This document shows, piece after piece, positions 46,225-55,364 of a stretch of DNA of 64,000 nucleotides (positions are counted from its first letter, which is position 1; the number at the start of each line of letters is the position of its first letter). The stretch covers positions 1 to 64,000 of the forward strand of contig JAGBEE010000042.1 in NCBI GenBank assembly GCA_017937135.1, read 5' to 3'. This DNA comes from Clostridia bacterium. GTDB taxonomy: Bacteria > Bacillota > Clostridia > Oscillospirales > CAG-272. A model generated the notes under the pieces. The model did not search any database, was not told where the DNA came from, and saw nothing but the letters and a program-made list of their open reading frames with translations. A program made the translations under genes and the position numbers.

Positions 46225-47748
46225 TTATTCATTTGATGACTCAGATACAGAGGTGTAGGTCTTTTCTATTATATTAATATTGGTGTTTTCGCACCAATCC
46301 TTCTCCACCATACTATATAGGACATTATCATAAATATAATCTTCGCCAAGCTCATTTACAAAATCAGTTGCAGACTTGGTTGCGTCCTCCTCATTCATTC
46401 CTTCAAAGGACATATAGTGATTTTTATAATACGCTACAAGTCTCTCTTTTTCTAATGCAAGCATTTCTTCTGTTGGCACTATTTCTTTTTGCTGAGCATA
46501 TGCATAGTAAATCATTTCATTTTTCATATTTGATTTAATATACTCATCACGTGTCATGTTATAGTTTTGCATTAAATACTCATCTAAAGTCATGCCATAG
46601 GCTTCTTCAAGATTAGCTTTAAGTTCTTCAAGCTTAGAATTTATAGCGTTAAGCTCCTTGGTTGGATATTCTTTAACGACACTATTTTCACTAATATAGT
46701 CATAAACCTTTTCTGAAATGCAATTATTTATAATGGCATCCTCAAGCTCCTTTGTGGTAGTGTAATCGTTGAAGTATGCTTGAACAAATTCGTCATTATA
46801 TTTAGGTGCATCATATATAGAGTTTAGTGTTACCTTGAAAAGAACCTTTTTTCCTTTTAAATCAAGTGCTTCATTGCCTGTTTCATGGTCACTTGGGAAG
46901 GTTGCATAAAATTCAACCTCTTGACCCTTTTGTGCTCCTATTATTCCGTTTTCAAAATCATCAATTGCAATATGTGAGCCAAGATAAAATTTAGCGTTTT
47001 CACTCTCATTAAATGGCTCACTTAAGGGGTTATCGCTTTCATCTAAAAGATAGCCCTTGTATGATACATCTACCACATCGCCAAGCTCGGCTTCGGTCTT
47101 TTCATCGTTTTTGGTTGCATACTGCATAAGATATGAATCTATACAGCTTTGAAGCATATCAAGCTCAAAATCAACTGTGAGGTCATCAAGGCTTGGTAGG
47201 GTTATATAATCCGACATTGTGTAGTCGTATTTTAGCGCCTCTCCCTCTGACCACTTTGCGTATAGAGTTATATTTGATGCGTTTGCTGAAATGTTATCAG
47301 CCAGCACGGTAAGCTCCTTATCAAGATACCAGCCCTCAAAGGTGTAGCCCTCTCTTGCTGGGTCCTCAAGCTCTATTTTATCCTTTATTGTATATGTTGT
47401 AGGGTTGTTTCCATTTACTGCATTTTCACCTAATTCATATTTGATTTCATAGGTTATAAGCTCCCATTTAGCAGTAAGAGTCATATCCTCTGTGGCGATA
47501 TAGCCGATAAATGACCATCTTTCATCTCCAACATACCAGCCAAGAAACTCATAGCCTATTTTCTTTGGGTCCTTTGGCTCGGTGATTTTGCTGCTTTTTT
47601 CAATTTTTTGCTCATTTACTAAGCTTCCACCTGCTGAATCGAACTTTATTGTTATATCAGGTGATACTATGTCACCGACAGCATCACAGCTAACAAGAAC
47701 GAGCGCAAGCAGCATACAACATATAAATATTGTAATTACCCTTTTCAT
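46225..47748 (-). CDS. Lipoprotein with InlB-type repeats and trigger-factor-like domain
   Basis: A 507-residue surface lipoprotein. A signal peptide ends in the lipobox LVSC with C21 as the lipidated residue. Two InlB B-repeat (Listeria-Bacteroides) modules follow, each ending LTAKW or LYAKW with GYEFLGWY and GYTFEGWY. Next are an FKBP-type domain like that of trigger factor (GDVVDVSYKGYL, FENGIIGAQKG; about 218-320) and a trigger-factor-like helical C-terminus (about 330-490). It may fold secreted proteins outside the membrane. The ATG at 47748 follows GGAG; an ATG four codons earlier contains that site. Confidence 0.82.
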   Translation of the reverse strand: MKRVITIFICCMLLALVLVSCDAVGDIVSPDITIKFDSAGGSLVNEQKIEKSSKITEPKDPKKIGYEFLGWYVGDERWSFIGYIATEDMTLTAKWELITYEIKYELGENAVNGNNPTTYTIKDKIELEDPAREGYTFEGWYLDKELTVLADNISANASNITLYAKWSEGEALKYDYTMSDYITLPSLDDLTVDFELDMLQSCIDSYLMQYATKNDEKTEAELGDVVDVSYKGYLLDESDNPLSEPFNESENAKFYLGSHIAIDDFENGIIGAQKGQEVEFYATFPSDHETGNEALDLKGKKVLFKVTLNSIYDAPKYNDEFVQAYFNDYTTTKELEDAIINNCISEKVYDYISENSVVKEYPTKELNAINSKLEELKANLEEAYGMTLDEYLMQNYNMTRDEYIKSNMKNEMIYYAYAQQKEIVPTEEMLALEKERLVAYYKNHYMSFEGMNEEDATKSATDFVNELGEDYIYDNVLYSMVEKDWCENTNINIIEKTYTSVSESSNE

Positions 47749-47822
47749 AACTATCTCCATGTTTTTGCTTTTTTGTTAATTATATCACTATTTTAAAAAA
47801 AATTCAATATATTTAGTAAAAT

Positions 47823-47855
47823 AAAAAGGCTCTTGCAAAAGCAAAAGCCTTAGTT
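47823..47855 (-). terminator. Terminator of ilvE
   Basis: AAGGCT and TGC pair with GCA and AGCCTT; the minus strand then has a T-run. Confidence 0.75.
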
Positions 47856-47858
47856 TTG

Positions 47859-48926
47859 TTAGTCGCAGATTTTATAAATCCAACCGTATGTATCCTCTAC
47901 CTCGCCCCATTGAATACCTGTTAGGGTGTCGTAAAGCTTCTTTGTAACCTCGCCGATTTGTCCACCGTTTACATCGTACTCTACATCGTTATAGAAAAGC
48001 TTGCCTATAGGAGAAACTACTGCTGCTGTACCACAGCCCCACGCCTCCTCGAGCTTTCCACTCTTGAGCGCATCTACAAGCTCGTCAACACTAAGAAGTC
48101 TTTCGCTAACATTATATCCCATTGATTTCAAAACCTCAATGCAGGACTTTCTTGTAATGCCAGGTAAAATTGAGCCTGTGAGCATTGGTGTTACTATCTC
48201 GCCATCAATTTTGAACATTACGTTCATAGCTCCAACCTCTTCAATGTACTTACGATGTACACCGTCAAGCCAAAGAACCTGCGAATAGCCCTTTTTGCTT
48301 GCCTTTTCGCCTGCTCTGTTTGATGCTGCATAGTTACCACCACATTTAACCGCGCCAGTTCCACCCTTTACTGCACGAACATCCTCGCTCTCTATCATTA
48401 TTTTAACGGGGTTGATTCCCTCTGCATAGTAGCTTCCACTTGGTGAGGCGATTATCATAAATGTTGCTCTTTTTACTGTGTGAACTCCAAGTGTTTCATC
48501 GTTACCGAACATATATGGACGAAGGTATAAGGATGTTCCGAAGGAATGTGGAACAAAGTCCTTTTCAAGCTCAACAAATGTCTTAAGCGCCTGTAAAAAG
48601 TCCTCTTCATTTATTTTAGGTAAGCACATACGCTCAGCTGAAGCATTCATTCTTCTTATATTTTCCATAGGTCTAAATAAGCGAATTTCTCCACTTTTGG
48701 TGCGATATGCCTTTAGTCCCTCAAATATTTCAGAGCCATAATGTAGAACAGTTGATGCAGGGTGTAAGGAAATATTTCCAAATGGCACTATTCTTGCATT
48801 GTGCCAGCCCTTTGTGTATTCATAATCCATAATGAACATATGATCTGAAAAGAATTTTCCAAAGCCAAGCTTATCTTCCTCAATTAAGGTCTTGGGAGTG
48901 GTTGTTTTTGTAATACTGATTTGCAT
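47859..48926 (-). CDS. ilvE: Branched-chain amino acid aminotransferase
   Basis: A 355-residue class IV aminotransferase for the last step to Val, Leu and Ile. The PLP lysine is in GGTGAVKCGGNYAAS, with YIEEVGAMNVMF for cofactor phosphate binding. It has its own promoter, separate from the ilv-leu operon. Confidence 0.95.
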   Translation of the reverse strand: MQISITKTTTPKTLIEEDKLGFGKFFSDHMFIMDYEYTKGWHNARIVPFGNISLHPASTVLHYGSEIFEGLKAYRTKSGEIRLFRPMENIRRMNASAERMCLPKINEEDFLQALKTFVELEKDFVPHSFGTSLYLRPYMFGNDETLGVHTVKRATFMIIASPSGSYYAEGINPVKIMIESEDVRAVKGGTGAVKCGGNYAASNRAGEKASKKGYSQVLWLDGVHRKYIEEVGAMNVMFKIDGEIVTPMLTGSILPGITRKSCIEVLKSMGYNVSERLLSVDELVDALKSGKLEEAWGCGTAAVVSPIGKLFYNDVEYDVNGGQIGEVTKKLYDTLTGIQWGEVEDTYGWIYKICD

Positions 48927-48966
48927 TTTAATTTACCCCTCGTTTAAAATACTATTTATACAAATC

Positions 48967-48995
48967 ATAATATCACAACTATTTATTCAAGTCAA
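48967..48995 (-). promoter_or_regulatory. Promoter of ilvE
   Basis: Minus-strand TTGACT (48990-48995), 17 bp, TATTAT (48967-48972). A TAGTATTTTAAACGAG stretch (48939-48954) downstream of the -10 faintly resembles the operator-like block of his and leuA. Confidence 0.6.
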
Positions 48996-49033
48996 TATTT
49001 AGAAAACATTTTTTTGATTTTTTCTATGAAAAC

Positions 49034-49066
49034 AAAAAACGAGCATACAGATTTCTGTTTGCTCGC
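49034..49066 (-). terminator. Terminator of the HAD gene
   Basis: CGAGCA and CAGA pair with TCTG and TGCTCG; a T-run follows on the minus strand. Confidence 0.75.
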
Positions 49067-49092
49067 TCCCTGTGATATAGCTAATTCAACAT

Positions 49093-49737
49093 CTATAATA
49101 TACTTTTGATTTCCTCGGCGCACTTAACAATATGTGTTGCACCTGCGCCCTTAAGCTCCTCATAAGAGCCATAGCCAAATGTGACTCCTATCGAATCCAT
49201 ACCAAAGGTATTTGCGCCATTGATATCAAAATGACGGTCACCAACCATTATTGCATCCTTAGCGCTTGTGTTAGAAACGCTTAGCGTGTATTCAATAACG
49301 GCTTCCTTGGTTGCGCGTGTTTTTTCGTCCATTGTAGCGCCAATTTTATAATCAAAATATTTAGAAATCCCTAAAAAATCAAGCACCCTGTGTGCATAAT
49401 CCTCGGGCTTTGAGGTTGCTAATGCAATAGTATATCCCTTTTCCTTAAGATACTTTAAAAGGTCTTCTATTCCATTATAAAGATGACATTCATAAATTCC
49501 CTTTTCCTTGTAGTATTCGCGATACGTTTTTACGGCTATTTCAGCCCTTTCGCCGTCAAAGCCGTAAAACTCCTTAAAGGACTGATAAAGTGGTGGCCCA
49601 ATAAATCGGTAAAGATTTTCCTTTTTTTCTTGTATTCCGAATTTTTCCAAGGCGTACATACAAGAGTTTGTTACTCCCTCACCTGAATCGACTAAGGTTC
49701 CGTCAAGGTCAAAAAAGACGGTGGTATATTTCTTCAT
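49093..49737 (-). CDS. HAD hydrolase, phosphoglycolate phosphatase-like
   Basis: A 214-residue HAD phosphatase. Motif I is FFDLDGTLVDSG, motif II is ATSKP, and motif III-IV is MVGDRHFDINGA. A small helical cap is at about 17-80. Related Gph/PpaX proteins act on phosphoglycolate or pyrophosphate; the substrate here is not determined. It is 17 nt after the ECF gene and probably co-transcribed. Confidence 0.85.
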   Translation of the reverse strand: MKKYTTVFFDLDGTLVDSGEGVTNSCMYALEKFGIQEKKENLYRFIGPPLYQSFKEFYGFDGERAEIAVKTYREYYKEKGIYECHLYNGIEDLLKYLKEKGYTIALATSKPEDYAHRVLDFLGISKYFDYKIGATMDEKTRATKEAVIEYTLSVSNTSAKDAIMVGDRHFDINGANTFGMDSIGVTFGYGSYEELKGAGATHIVKCAEEIKSIL

Positions 49738-49754
49738 AAATAGCTTCCTTTTTG

Positions 49755-50447
49755 TTATTTTTCATCCACTTGATCAGCTTTTTTCTCTTCTTCTGTAGAC
49801 TTTTCCTCGTTTGCGGTAGATTGCTTTGCTGCTATACCAGTTTGCTTTTCAAGCACCAATGTAATTCTATTTAATGCTGGTGAAAATACAACATTTATAA
49901 GAAGCTCAAAAAAGAAGTTGATGCCTATCAGTGTAAGAAATAAAAGCGCTATAAAGTTACCTGATGTATCAAGTCCAAGCTCGTTGCAAACGCTTACAAC
50001 ATCATTTTTGATTATCATGCTACCAATTGCAAATATGCCTGTGTTTACAACCGGTGCACTAACTCCTGCCACTACTGCCGCTACAATACCTGCTCCCTTA
50101 AATTCACGCTTTTTTATAAGCTTGTAAAAAAGTGCTGGGACAAGTCCTGCCAAGCTTCCCTTTACAATACAGATAAGAACAGTTACAACAGGATTAAACT
50201 GAAGCAACAAATATGTGAACATATCTCTGCCCATAAGCCCCCAGAATATTGCAACTAAGCCAAATGCGAAGCCGAGTGCTGCGCCATATTTGGGTCCTAA
50301 CACCATAGCTCCGAGTGTGATTGGCACTAAGCAAAGGCATATATTTACTACGCCCATTCCAGAAAGCGATTGAAGAACTATAACAAGAGCTAAAAGTATT
50401 CCAAGCTCTGCCATTTTGTAGGTTGATTGCTTTTTACTTACTGACAT
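49755..50447 (-). CDS. ECF transporter S component
   Basis: A 230-residue membrane protein with about six hydrophobic helices, typical of the substrate-binding S component of energy-coupling factor vitamin importers. The first helices (KMAELGILLALVIVLQSL, ITLGAMVLGPKYGAALGFAFG) and an acidic C-terminal tail are visible. The ATP-binding and T subunits are not in this window. The vitamin cannot be identified. The ATG at 50447 follows AAAGGAG; an earlier frame start lacks a site. Confidence 0.8.
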   Translation of the reverse strand: MSVSKKQSTYKMAELGILLALVIVLQSLSGMGVVNICLCLVPITLGAMVLGPKYGAALGFAFGLVAIFWGLMGRDMFTYLLLQFNPVVTVLICIVKGSLAGLVPALFYKLIKKREFKGAGIVAAVVAGVSAPVVNTGIFAIGSMIIKNDVVSVCNELGLDTSGNFIALLFLTLIGINFFFELLINVVFSPALNRITLVLEKQTGIAAKQSTANEEKSTEEEKKADQVDEK

Positions 50448-50575
50448 ACAAATCTCCTTTTTAAGAATAATATGTTTGACTAATTTTAGCATATTAATAA
50501 ATTTATGTCAAGAAAATATTAATGAAGAAAAGATTTTTTCTTTTATTAAAGTGATAAAACTATTTAAATTTTAGC

Positions 50576-50603
50576 AAAACAGCCACAGGCGTGGCTGTTT
50601 TTT
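50576..50603 (-). terminator. Terminator of the two-component operon
   Basis: AACAGCCAC pairs with GTGGCTGTT over an AGGC loop, then T-run. Confidence 0.85.
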
Positions 50604-52305
50604 AGCTTTTAAATTCTACTCTTACAGTTGTTCCAACATTGATTTCGCTCTGTATTGAAAGCTCGGCATTGTAAAGCGCGCATATATGCTTAACTATTGC
50701 AAGCCCAAGTCCTGTTCCACCTGTCTTCTTGGAGCGTGACTTATCTACGCGATAAAACCTTTCACAAAGGCGTGGTATATGCTCCTTCTCTATTCCTATT
50801 CCTGTATCACGAACAGCTAATGTAGTAGAATCATCATTTGAATGGATGCTGATTTCTATTTCTCCATTTTCTCTGTTATAATTTATTGCGTTGGTGCAAA
50901 GATTAGTTACAAGCTCAAAGATTTTCCTTGGGTCGGCTGTAATTTCACCCTCGCCCAAAAGTGTAACCCTAATATTTTTTTCTGAAATTTGATTAGCAAG
51001 CTCATTTATTGCCTCGTCGCATATATTACGTAGGTCAACGTTGACTAAAACCGGCTCGTCCTCACTTCTTTCGAGCTTACTAAGCTTGAGCATATCGGAA
51101 ATTAGACTTGCCATTCTTATGCTTTCATTATGAATTCTTAAAATATGCTTTTTGGTTGCTTCATCTATTGTTTCCTTGGATAAAAGTATTTCGGTTAGTC
51201 CCTGCATTACCGTTATTGGTGTTTTTAATTCATGTGAGGCATTCGCGAAAAAGTCGCTTTTTTGCTTTACCATTAATTTTTCTGTTGTTACGTCGGTTAA
51301 AATAGCGATTCTTGATATGATTCCCTCAAGCTCGGTATCCTCTATTCTTTTCACAAGAACATATATGTCTTTATTATCAAGCTTATATTCAAATTCAATA
51401 TTTTTGTCTAACTCCTGAGTTATTTTTTCAACCAAGCGAGCATCAGACAATAGCTTATTCAAATGCCTACCTACGCAGTTATCCCTTGCGCTCAGCATCA
51501 ATAAAACACTATTATTTGCAAAAACAACCTCATTATTTGGATTAAGGGCTATTATTCCCTGTGAAACATTATCAAGTACCTCTCCAAGCTTCTTGCTCTC
51601 TCGAATTTGACTTGCCATGGTTTCGTGAACGTTGGCATTTATTTCGTTGATTTCCTTAAGCACTGAATGTAGCTCTGTATCGCTTGAGTCCGTCCTTATT
51701 GGTATGTATTCGCCCTCATTAAGGCTCTTGAGGCTTTGACCGATTTGTGTCATTTTTTCAGACACGTCCTTGGAGATTTTCTTTGAAAACCACAAGGAAA
51801 AGCCAATTGCAATAACAAGCGCACCTATCAAAAACGGAATTGAAACTATTACATATTCAGTTATTTCACTGCTTCTTACAGCAAGGCGCAAAACAACATC
51901 TGTTCCGTCCTGTAGAGTGGTCTTTTTTGCATAATAGGTCATTTTACAATCAAAGGTTTCGGAATACCTTTCAACCGTTTTACTCTCTCCCTTAAGAGCG
52001 TATATTATTTCCTCTCTGTCGGCGTGATTTTCAAATTCTATCGTATTTGATTCACTATCGTGCAACACCTCTCCGTTTGTGTCGGTTACGGTTATTCTGA
52101 AGGCGTCCTTAGTGTAGTAATTCTCTAAATTTATGATATCTTCCTTATCCTTTAATATGCTCAGAACCAAGTCACATTCATCTACAAGCCTTTCATCAAG
52201 CATATTTCTGCTGATTTTGTGCATTGACACAATTCCTGCTACGAAAACGAGCAAAACAAGACACAGGGCTAAAGAAAATATTTTTATAAACGCATTTTTT
52301 CTCAT
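50602..52305 (-). CDS. Sensor histidine kinase (PhoR/WalK-like)
   Basis: A 567-residue membrane kinase. Transmembrane helices are at about 7-27 and 151-172, with an extracytoplasmic sensor between. A HAMP-like region (173-235), a PAS domain (about 240-340), the phosphoacceptor H358 (ASHELKTPI), and the ATP-binding N, G1 and G2 boxes (TNAINYNRE, DTGIGIE, GTGLGLAIVK) follow. It overlaps the response regulator by 4 bp. The layout resembles phosphate sensor PhoR, but there are no pst genes nearby. Confidence 0.9.
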   Translation of the reverse strand: MRKNAFIKIFSLALCLVLLVFVAGIVSMHKISRNMLDERLVDECDLVLSILKDKEDIINLENYYTKDAFRITVTDTNGEVLHDSESNTIEFENHADREEIIYALKGESKTVERYSETFDCKMTYYAKKTTLQDGTDVVLRLAVRSSEITEYVIVSIPFLIGALVIAIGFSLWFSKKISKDVSEKMTQIGQSLKSLNEGEYIPIRTDSSDTELHSVLKEINEINANVHETMASQIRESKKLGEVLDNVSQGIIALNPNNEVVFANNSVLLMLSARDNCVGRHLNKLLSDARLVEKITQELDKNIEFEYKLDNKDIYVLVKRIEDTELEGIISRIAILTDVTTEKLMVKQKSDFFANASHELKTPITVMQGLTEILLSKETIDEATKKHILRIHNESIRMASLISDMLKLSKLERSEDEPVLVNVDLRNICDEAINELANQISEKNIRVTLLGEGEITADPRKIFELVTNLCTNAINYNRENGEIEISIHSNDDSTTLAVRDTGIGIEKEHIPRLCERFYRVDKSRSKKTGGTGLGLAIVKHICALYNAELSIQSEINVGTTVRVEFKS

Positions 52306-52976
52306 TTTCCCTCAAAGCGATAGCCTATTCCACGAACGGTTACTATTGGATCATTTTCACTTACTGCTTTTATTTTATCACGCAGGGTTGCTATATGCAT
52401 ATCAAGCGTTCTTGTTTCCCCTATAAAGCTCTCGCCCCATACCTCTCTAAAAAGCTCTTCTCTTTTAACCGTGACTCCACCCTTGGAGATTAAGAGCTTC
52501 AAAAGGCAAAACTCCTTTAAGGTAAGTCCAAGGTCAGTGCCCTCATATAATGCCTTATATGTATTATTATCTATCGAAAAGCCGTTTGAATTTGTAACAT
52601 AAAGATTTGCTCGGCGCAGGTTGGTTCTTACTCTTGCCATAAGCTCTAAAATCGAAAATGGCTTTGCCATATAGTCATCAGCTCCCTTGTTAAGTCCCTT
52701 TACAAAGCTTATTTCATCACTTTTAGCACTGACTATAATAACAGGCACCTTCTCGTCCGACTCTCTTATTTTGGTTAAAATTGCATATCCGTCAAGGTCT
52801 GGAAGCATTATGTCAAGAATTATCAAATCAGGACGCTTTATTGCAAAGGCATTTAAAAATTCAGTTCCGTTTTCAAAGATTACAACCTGATAATCATTTT
52901 CAAACGCGCCCTCATATACCTCGCCAATTCCCTCATCATCCTCTACAATATAAATAAGTGGCAAATTCTCCTTCAT
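52302..52976 (-). CDS. OmpR-family response regulator
   Basis: A 224-residue regulator. The receiver domain (1-118) has the phosphoacceptor D55 (IILDIMLPD), with the acidic pocket at VEDDEG and K103-type VSAK and KPF. A winged-helix DNA-binding domain (about 128-222) ends in VRGIGYRFEG. AAGGAG precedes the ATG. It is the first gene of the two-component operon. Confidence 0.93.
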   Translation of the reverse strand: MKENLPLIYIVEDDEGIGEVYEGAFENDYQVVIFENGTEFLNAFAIKRPDLIILDIMLPDLDGYAILTKIRESDEKVPVIIVSAKSDEISFVKGLNKGADDYMAKPFSILELMARVRTNLRRANLYVTNSNGFSIDNNTYKALYEGTDLGLTLKEFCLLKLLISKGGVTVKREELFREVWGESFIGETRTLDMHIATLRDKIKAVSENDPIVTVRGIGYRFEGK

Positions 52977-53005
52977 ATTCTTCTCCTTATACTCAATTTT
53001 ACTAT

Positions 53006-53034
53006 ATTATACAACTAATTTTTATTAAAATCAA
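53006..53034 (-). promoter_or_regulatory. Promoter of the two-component operon
   Basis: Minus-strand TTGATT (53029-53034), 17 bp, TATAAT (53006-53011). Confidence 0.65.
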
Positions 53035-53056
53035 CACTGTATTACAATTCAAAAAT

Positions 53057-53085
53057 TTGACAAATCAATAATTTTATGGTATAAT
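53057..53085 (+). promoter_or_regulatory. Promoter before the truncated acyltransferase
   Basis: TTGACA (53057-53062), 17 bp, TATAAT (53080-53085). Confidence 0.7.
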
Positions 53086-53133
53086 TTGGTAGCATTTCAT
53101 AATTCTTTAAGGATTTTTAAATAAAATATATTT

Positions 53134-53397
53134 ATGGAAAATAAGAAAAAGAAAAAATCAAAATGGATGAAATTCAGGCACAAGGTTGTAATTAGACTCT
53201 TGAAGCTTATATTAACTCCAATAGTAAAATTCAAATACGGAATGACTATCGAAAAATGCGACTATATAAAGAAAAATCAGGTGCTGGTTATTTCAAATCA
53301 CCAAACGTCCTTTGACCAATTTTTTATGAGCCTTGTTGCTTATCCAAGGCATCTTTATTGTTTTAAATATAATTCTGTTCCGTTCATTTATATTTAA
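53134..53397 (+). pseudogene. Truncated PlsC-like acyltransferase
   Basis: 87 residues that start like a 1-acylglycerol-3-phosphate acyltransferase: a basic N-terminus, a hydrophobic segment and the HX4D motif NHQTSFDQF. The reading frame ends about 20 residues later, where family members go on for another 100-150 residues including the acceptor motifs. There is no ribosome site within the usual distance; AAGGA is about 20 nt away. It keeps a good promoter and terminator, so a short product cannot be ruled out. Confidence 0.65.
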
Positions 53398-53425
53398 AAG
53401 ACGAAAAAAACAAAAATAAAGTAAA

Positions 53426-53463
53426 TAGAGGCACTAAAACGACAGCTCGTTTAGTGCCTCCTT
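53426..53463. terminator. Bidirectional terminator
   Basis: GAGGCACTAAA and its complement TTTAGTGCCTC, with further pairing CGA/TCG, between convergent genes. Confidence 0.85.
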
Positions 53464-53466
53464 ATT

Positions 53467-54849
53467 TTATTTAAGAAAAAAGCGTAATAGTCTTCTAAAA
53501 AAGCTACTTGTGTAAGGCTGATAACGCATTGGAAGGTCTATCCAGTTCTTTTTATTTACTATTGATTTTTGGTGTGAAAAGGCATCAAAGCCTGCTTTTC
53601 CGTGGTATGCTCCCATACCACTTTCGCCAACTCCGCCAAAGCCCATCTCGCTTGTTGCTAAGTGAATAATAACATCGTTTATACAACCACCACCATATGA
53701 GATTTGCTCGGTAACTCTTTTGATATTTTTCTTGTTACTTGAAAACACATAAAGCGCAAGTGGCTTTTGTCTTTCTTGTATGAACGTTATTACATCATCA
53801 AAATTGTCGTAGGTTAAAATTGGCATAAGAGGTCCAAAAATTTCCTCCTGCATAATTGCGTCATTCTCTGTTATGTTATCCATTACCGTTGGCTCTATTT
53901 TTAGTGCTTCTTTATTTGACTTCCCACCAAAAACAACCTTATCAGTGTCGATTAAGCCACATAAACGGTCAAAATGCTTCTCGTTTACTATTCTGCCATA
54001 ATCCTTGTTTTCAAGTGCATTTTCTCCATATTGCTCCTTGATTTGAGAAATAACCTCTTTTATAAATTCAGCCTTAACTGAGCTATGGCATAAAATATAG
54101 TCGGGAGCCACACAGGTCTGTCCACAATTTAAGTATTTACCAAAAACTATTCTTTTGGCAGCTAATTTTATTTTTGCAGAGCTATCTACTATACAAGGGC
54201 TCTTACCACCAAGCTCTAAAACTACAGGGGTTAAGGTTTCTGCTGTGTGTCGCAAAACCTCCTTGCCCACATTTTGGCTTCCTGTGAAGAATACCATGTC
54301 AAATTTCTTTTCAAGAAGAGCAGAATTTTCCTTTCGTCCACCCTTAATTACAGACACGTGCTCGGGTAAAAACGATTCATTTATTATTTTTTCTACAATA
54401 TCGCTCGTGGCTGGCGAATACGCGCTTGGCTTTACTATTACGGTATTACCTGCGCTAACTGCATCTATTATTGGGTCTATTGAGAGAAGAAAAGGGTAAT
54501 TCCAAGGGCTCATAACAAGCACATTTCCATACGGACAAGGCTTTACATAGCTTTTTGAGGAAAATTGCGCAAGAGGGGTGTGCACCTTCTTTTTCTTTGA
54601 AAACCTTTTCGTGTGCTTTACCATGTAGGTAATTTCAGAAAGTGCCATTCCTATTTCGCACATATAGCTTTCATATTCGCTTTTCCCAAGGTCATTATAG
54701 AGTGCTTCTGCTATTTCCTTTTCGTATTTTTTTATACACTCCCTGAGACTTTTCAAGGCATTTATTCTAAATTTTACATCAAGAGTTCTTCCACCCTTGA
54801 AAAATTCTCTTTGCTTTTCTACGATATTATCTATGTTCTTCTCTTCCAT
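53467..54849 (-). CDS. Aldehyde dehydrogenase (class 3-like)
   Basis: A 460-residue NAD(P)-dependent aldehyde dehydrogenase of the short class 3/fatty-aldehyde type. The catalytic Cys is C246 (NCGQTCVAPDY) and the general base E212 (LELGGKSP); the NAD loop is FFTGSQNVGK. A hydrophobic and basic C-terminal tail (FFRRLLRFFLK) could associate with membrane, as in fatty aldehyde dehydrogenases. Monocistronic. Confidence 0.9.
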   Translation of the reverse strand: MEEKNIDNIVEKQREFFKGGRTLDVKFRINALKSLRECIKKYEKEIAEALYNDLGKSEYESYMCEIGMALSEITYMVKHTKRFSKKKKVHTPLAQFSSKSYVKPCPYGNVLVMSPWNYPFLLSIDPIIDAVSAGNTVIVKPSAYSPATSDIVEKIINESFLPEHVSVIKGGRKENSALLEKKFDMVFFTGSQNVGKEVLRHTAETLTPVVLELGGKSPCIVDSSAKIKLAAKRIVFGKYLNCGQTCVAPDYILCHSSVKAEFIKEVISQIKEQYGENALENKDYGRIVNEKHFDRLCGLIDTDKVVFGGKSNKEALKIEPTVMDNITENDAIMQEEIFGPLMPILTYDNFDDVITFIQERQKPLALYVFSSNKKNIKRVTEQISYGGGCINDVIIHLATSEMGFGGVGESGMGAYHGKAGFDAFSHQKSIVNKKNWIDLPMRYQPYTSSFFRRLLRFFLK

Positions 54850-54938
54850 TCTCAGTCCCCTTTAAGCTTGTTATTCATATTCTATCACAGATTTTTAAAT
54901 ATATCAATTAATTCATTTTAATTTTTATAAAAAAACTA

Positions 54939-54967
54939 TTGACAAATCAGTTTTGCTTTGCTATAAT
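54939..54967 (+). promoter_or_regulatory. Promoter for tRNA-Pro
   Basis: Perfect TTGACA (54939-54944), 17 bp, perfect TATAAT (54962-54967). Confidence 0.85.
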
Positions 54968-55006
54968 AGTATGGCAATCGAGAAAATCACGCTTGCAAAT
55001 TCAATT

Positions 55007-55029
55007 AAAATCGAGATGTAGCGCAGTTG
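55007..55029 (+). repeat. Truncated copy of the tRNA-Pro 5' end
   Basis: 23 bases identical to 55147-55169, covering the acceptor 5' arm and part of the D arm of tRNA-Pro (CGAGATGTAGCGCAGTTG). It is followed by ~117 bases of unrelated, hairpin-rich sequence (TTAGC/GGCTAA, GGG/CCC) before the intact tRNA. It would be transcribed from the same promoter. Confidence 0.85.
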
Positions 55030-55151
55030 TAATGAGTTTCCAAGAACACAAGCCTTTAGCGAAGTGCGATTGGCTAAAACGAATTATGGGGGGGAGCGAT
55101 AGCGAGTCCCAGTAGCGCATACGCTTTATTGAGAGAGCTGATTTTAAAAAT

Positions 55152-55227
55152 CGAGATGTAGCGCAGTTGGTAGCGCGCATGCTTTGGGAGCATGATGCCG
55201 TGAGTTCGAGTCTCGCCATCTCGACCA
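55152..55227 (+). tRNA. tRNA-Pro (TGG)
   Basis: The acceptor arms CGAGATG/CATCTCG, D-arm GCGCAGTTGGTAGCGC, anticodon loop TTTGGGA and T-arm GTGAG/CTCGC all pair. CCA is encoded. Confidence 0.96.
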
Positions 55228-55274
55228 AGCGTCTCTAATTCGAACCATAGGGATTAGGACGCCAAATGAATATT

Positions 55275-55303
55275 AAAGGACTACTTTTTGAGTAGTCCTT
55301 TTT
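55275..55303 (+). terminator. Terminator after tRNA-Pro
   Basis: AAAGGACTACT (55275-55285) pairs with AGTAGTCCTTT (55291-55301), then T-run. Another stem (GCGTC..CTAAT/ATTAG..GACGC) lies between tRNA and terminator. Confidence 0.85.
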
Positions 55304-55322
55304 GCTATTATACCACAAATGG

Positions 55323-55342
55323 TACAACACATGTTGTATAAT
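55323..55342 (+). promoter_or_regulatory. Palindrome overlapping a -10 box
   Basis: TACAACA and TGTTGTA form an inverted repeat with a 2-bp centre (55323-55338), overlapping TATAAT (55337-55342) before the first cassette gene. The sequence AAATGGTACAA is nearly repeated before the WYL gene (AAATATGGTACAA), so the WYL protein is a candidate for binding both. Confidence 0.5.
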
Positions 55343-55364
55343 GTCAATGAAAGGAAGTGAACAA

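Noticed and set aside
55007-55029. A second tRNA-Pro gene
   Set aside because: Only the 5' arm and part of the D arm are present; no anticodon arm or 3' arm follows.
55001-55228. 75-residue minus-strand ORF
   Set aside because: It is the complement of tRNA-Pro and its truncated copy.
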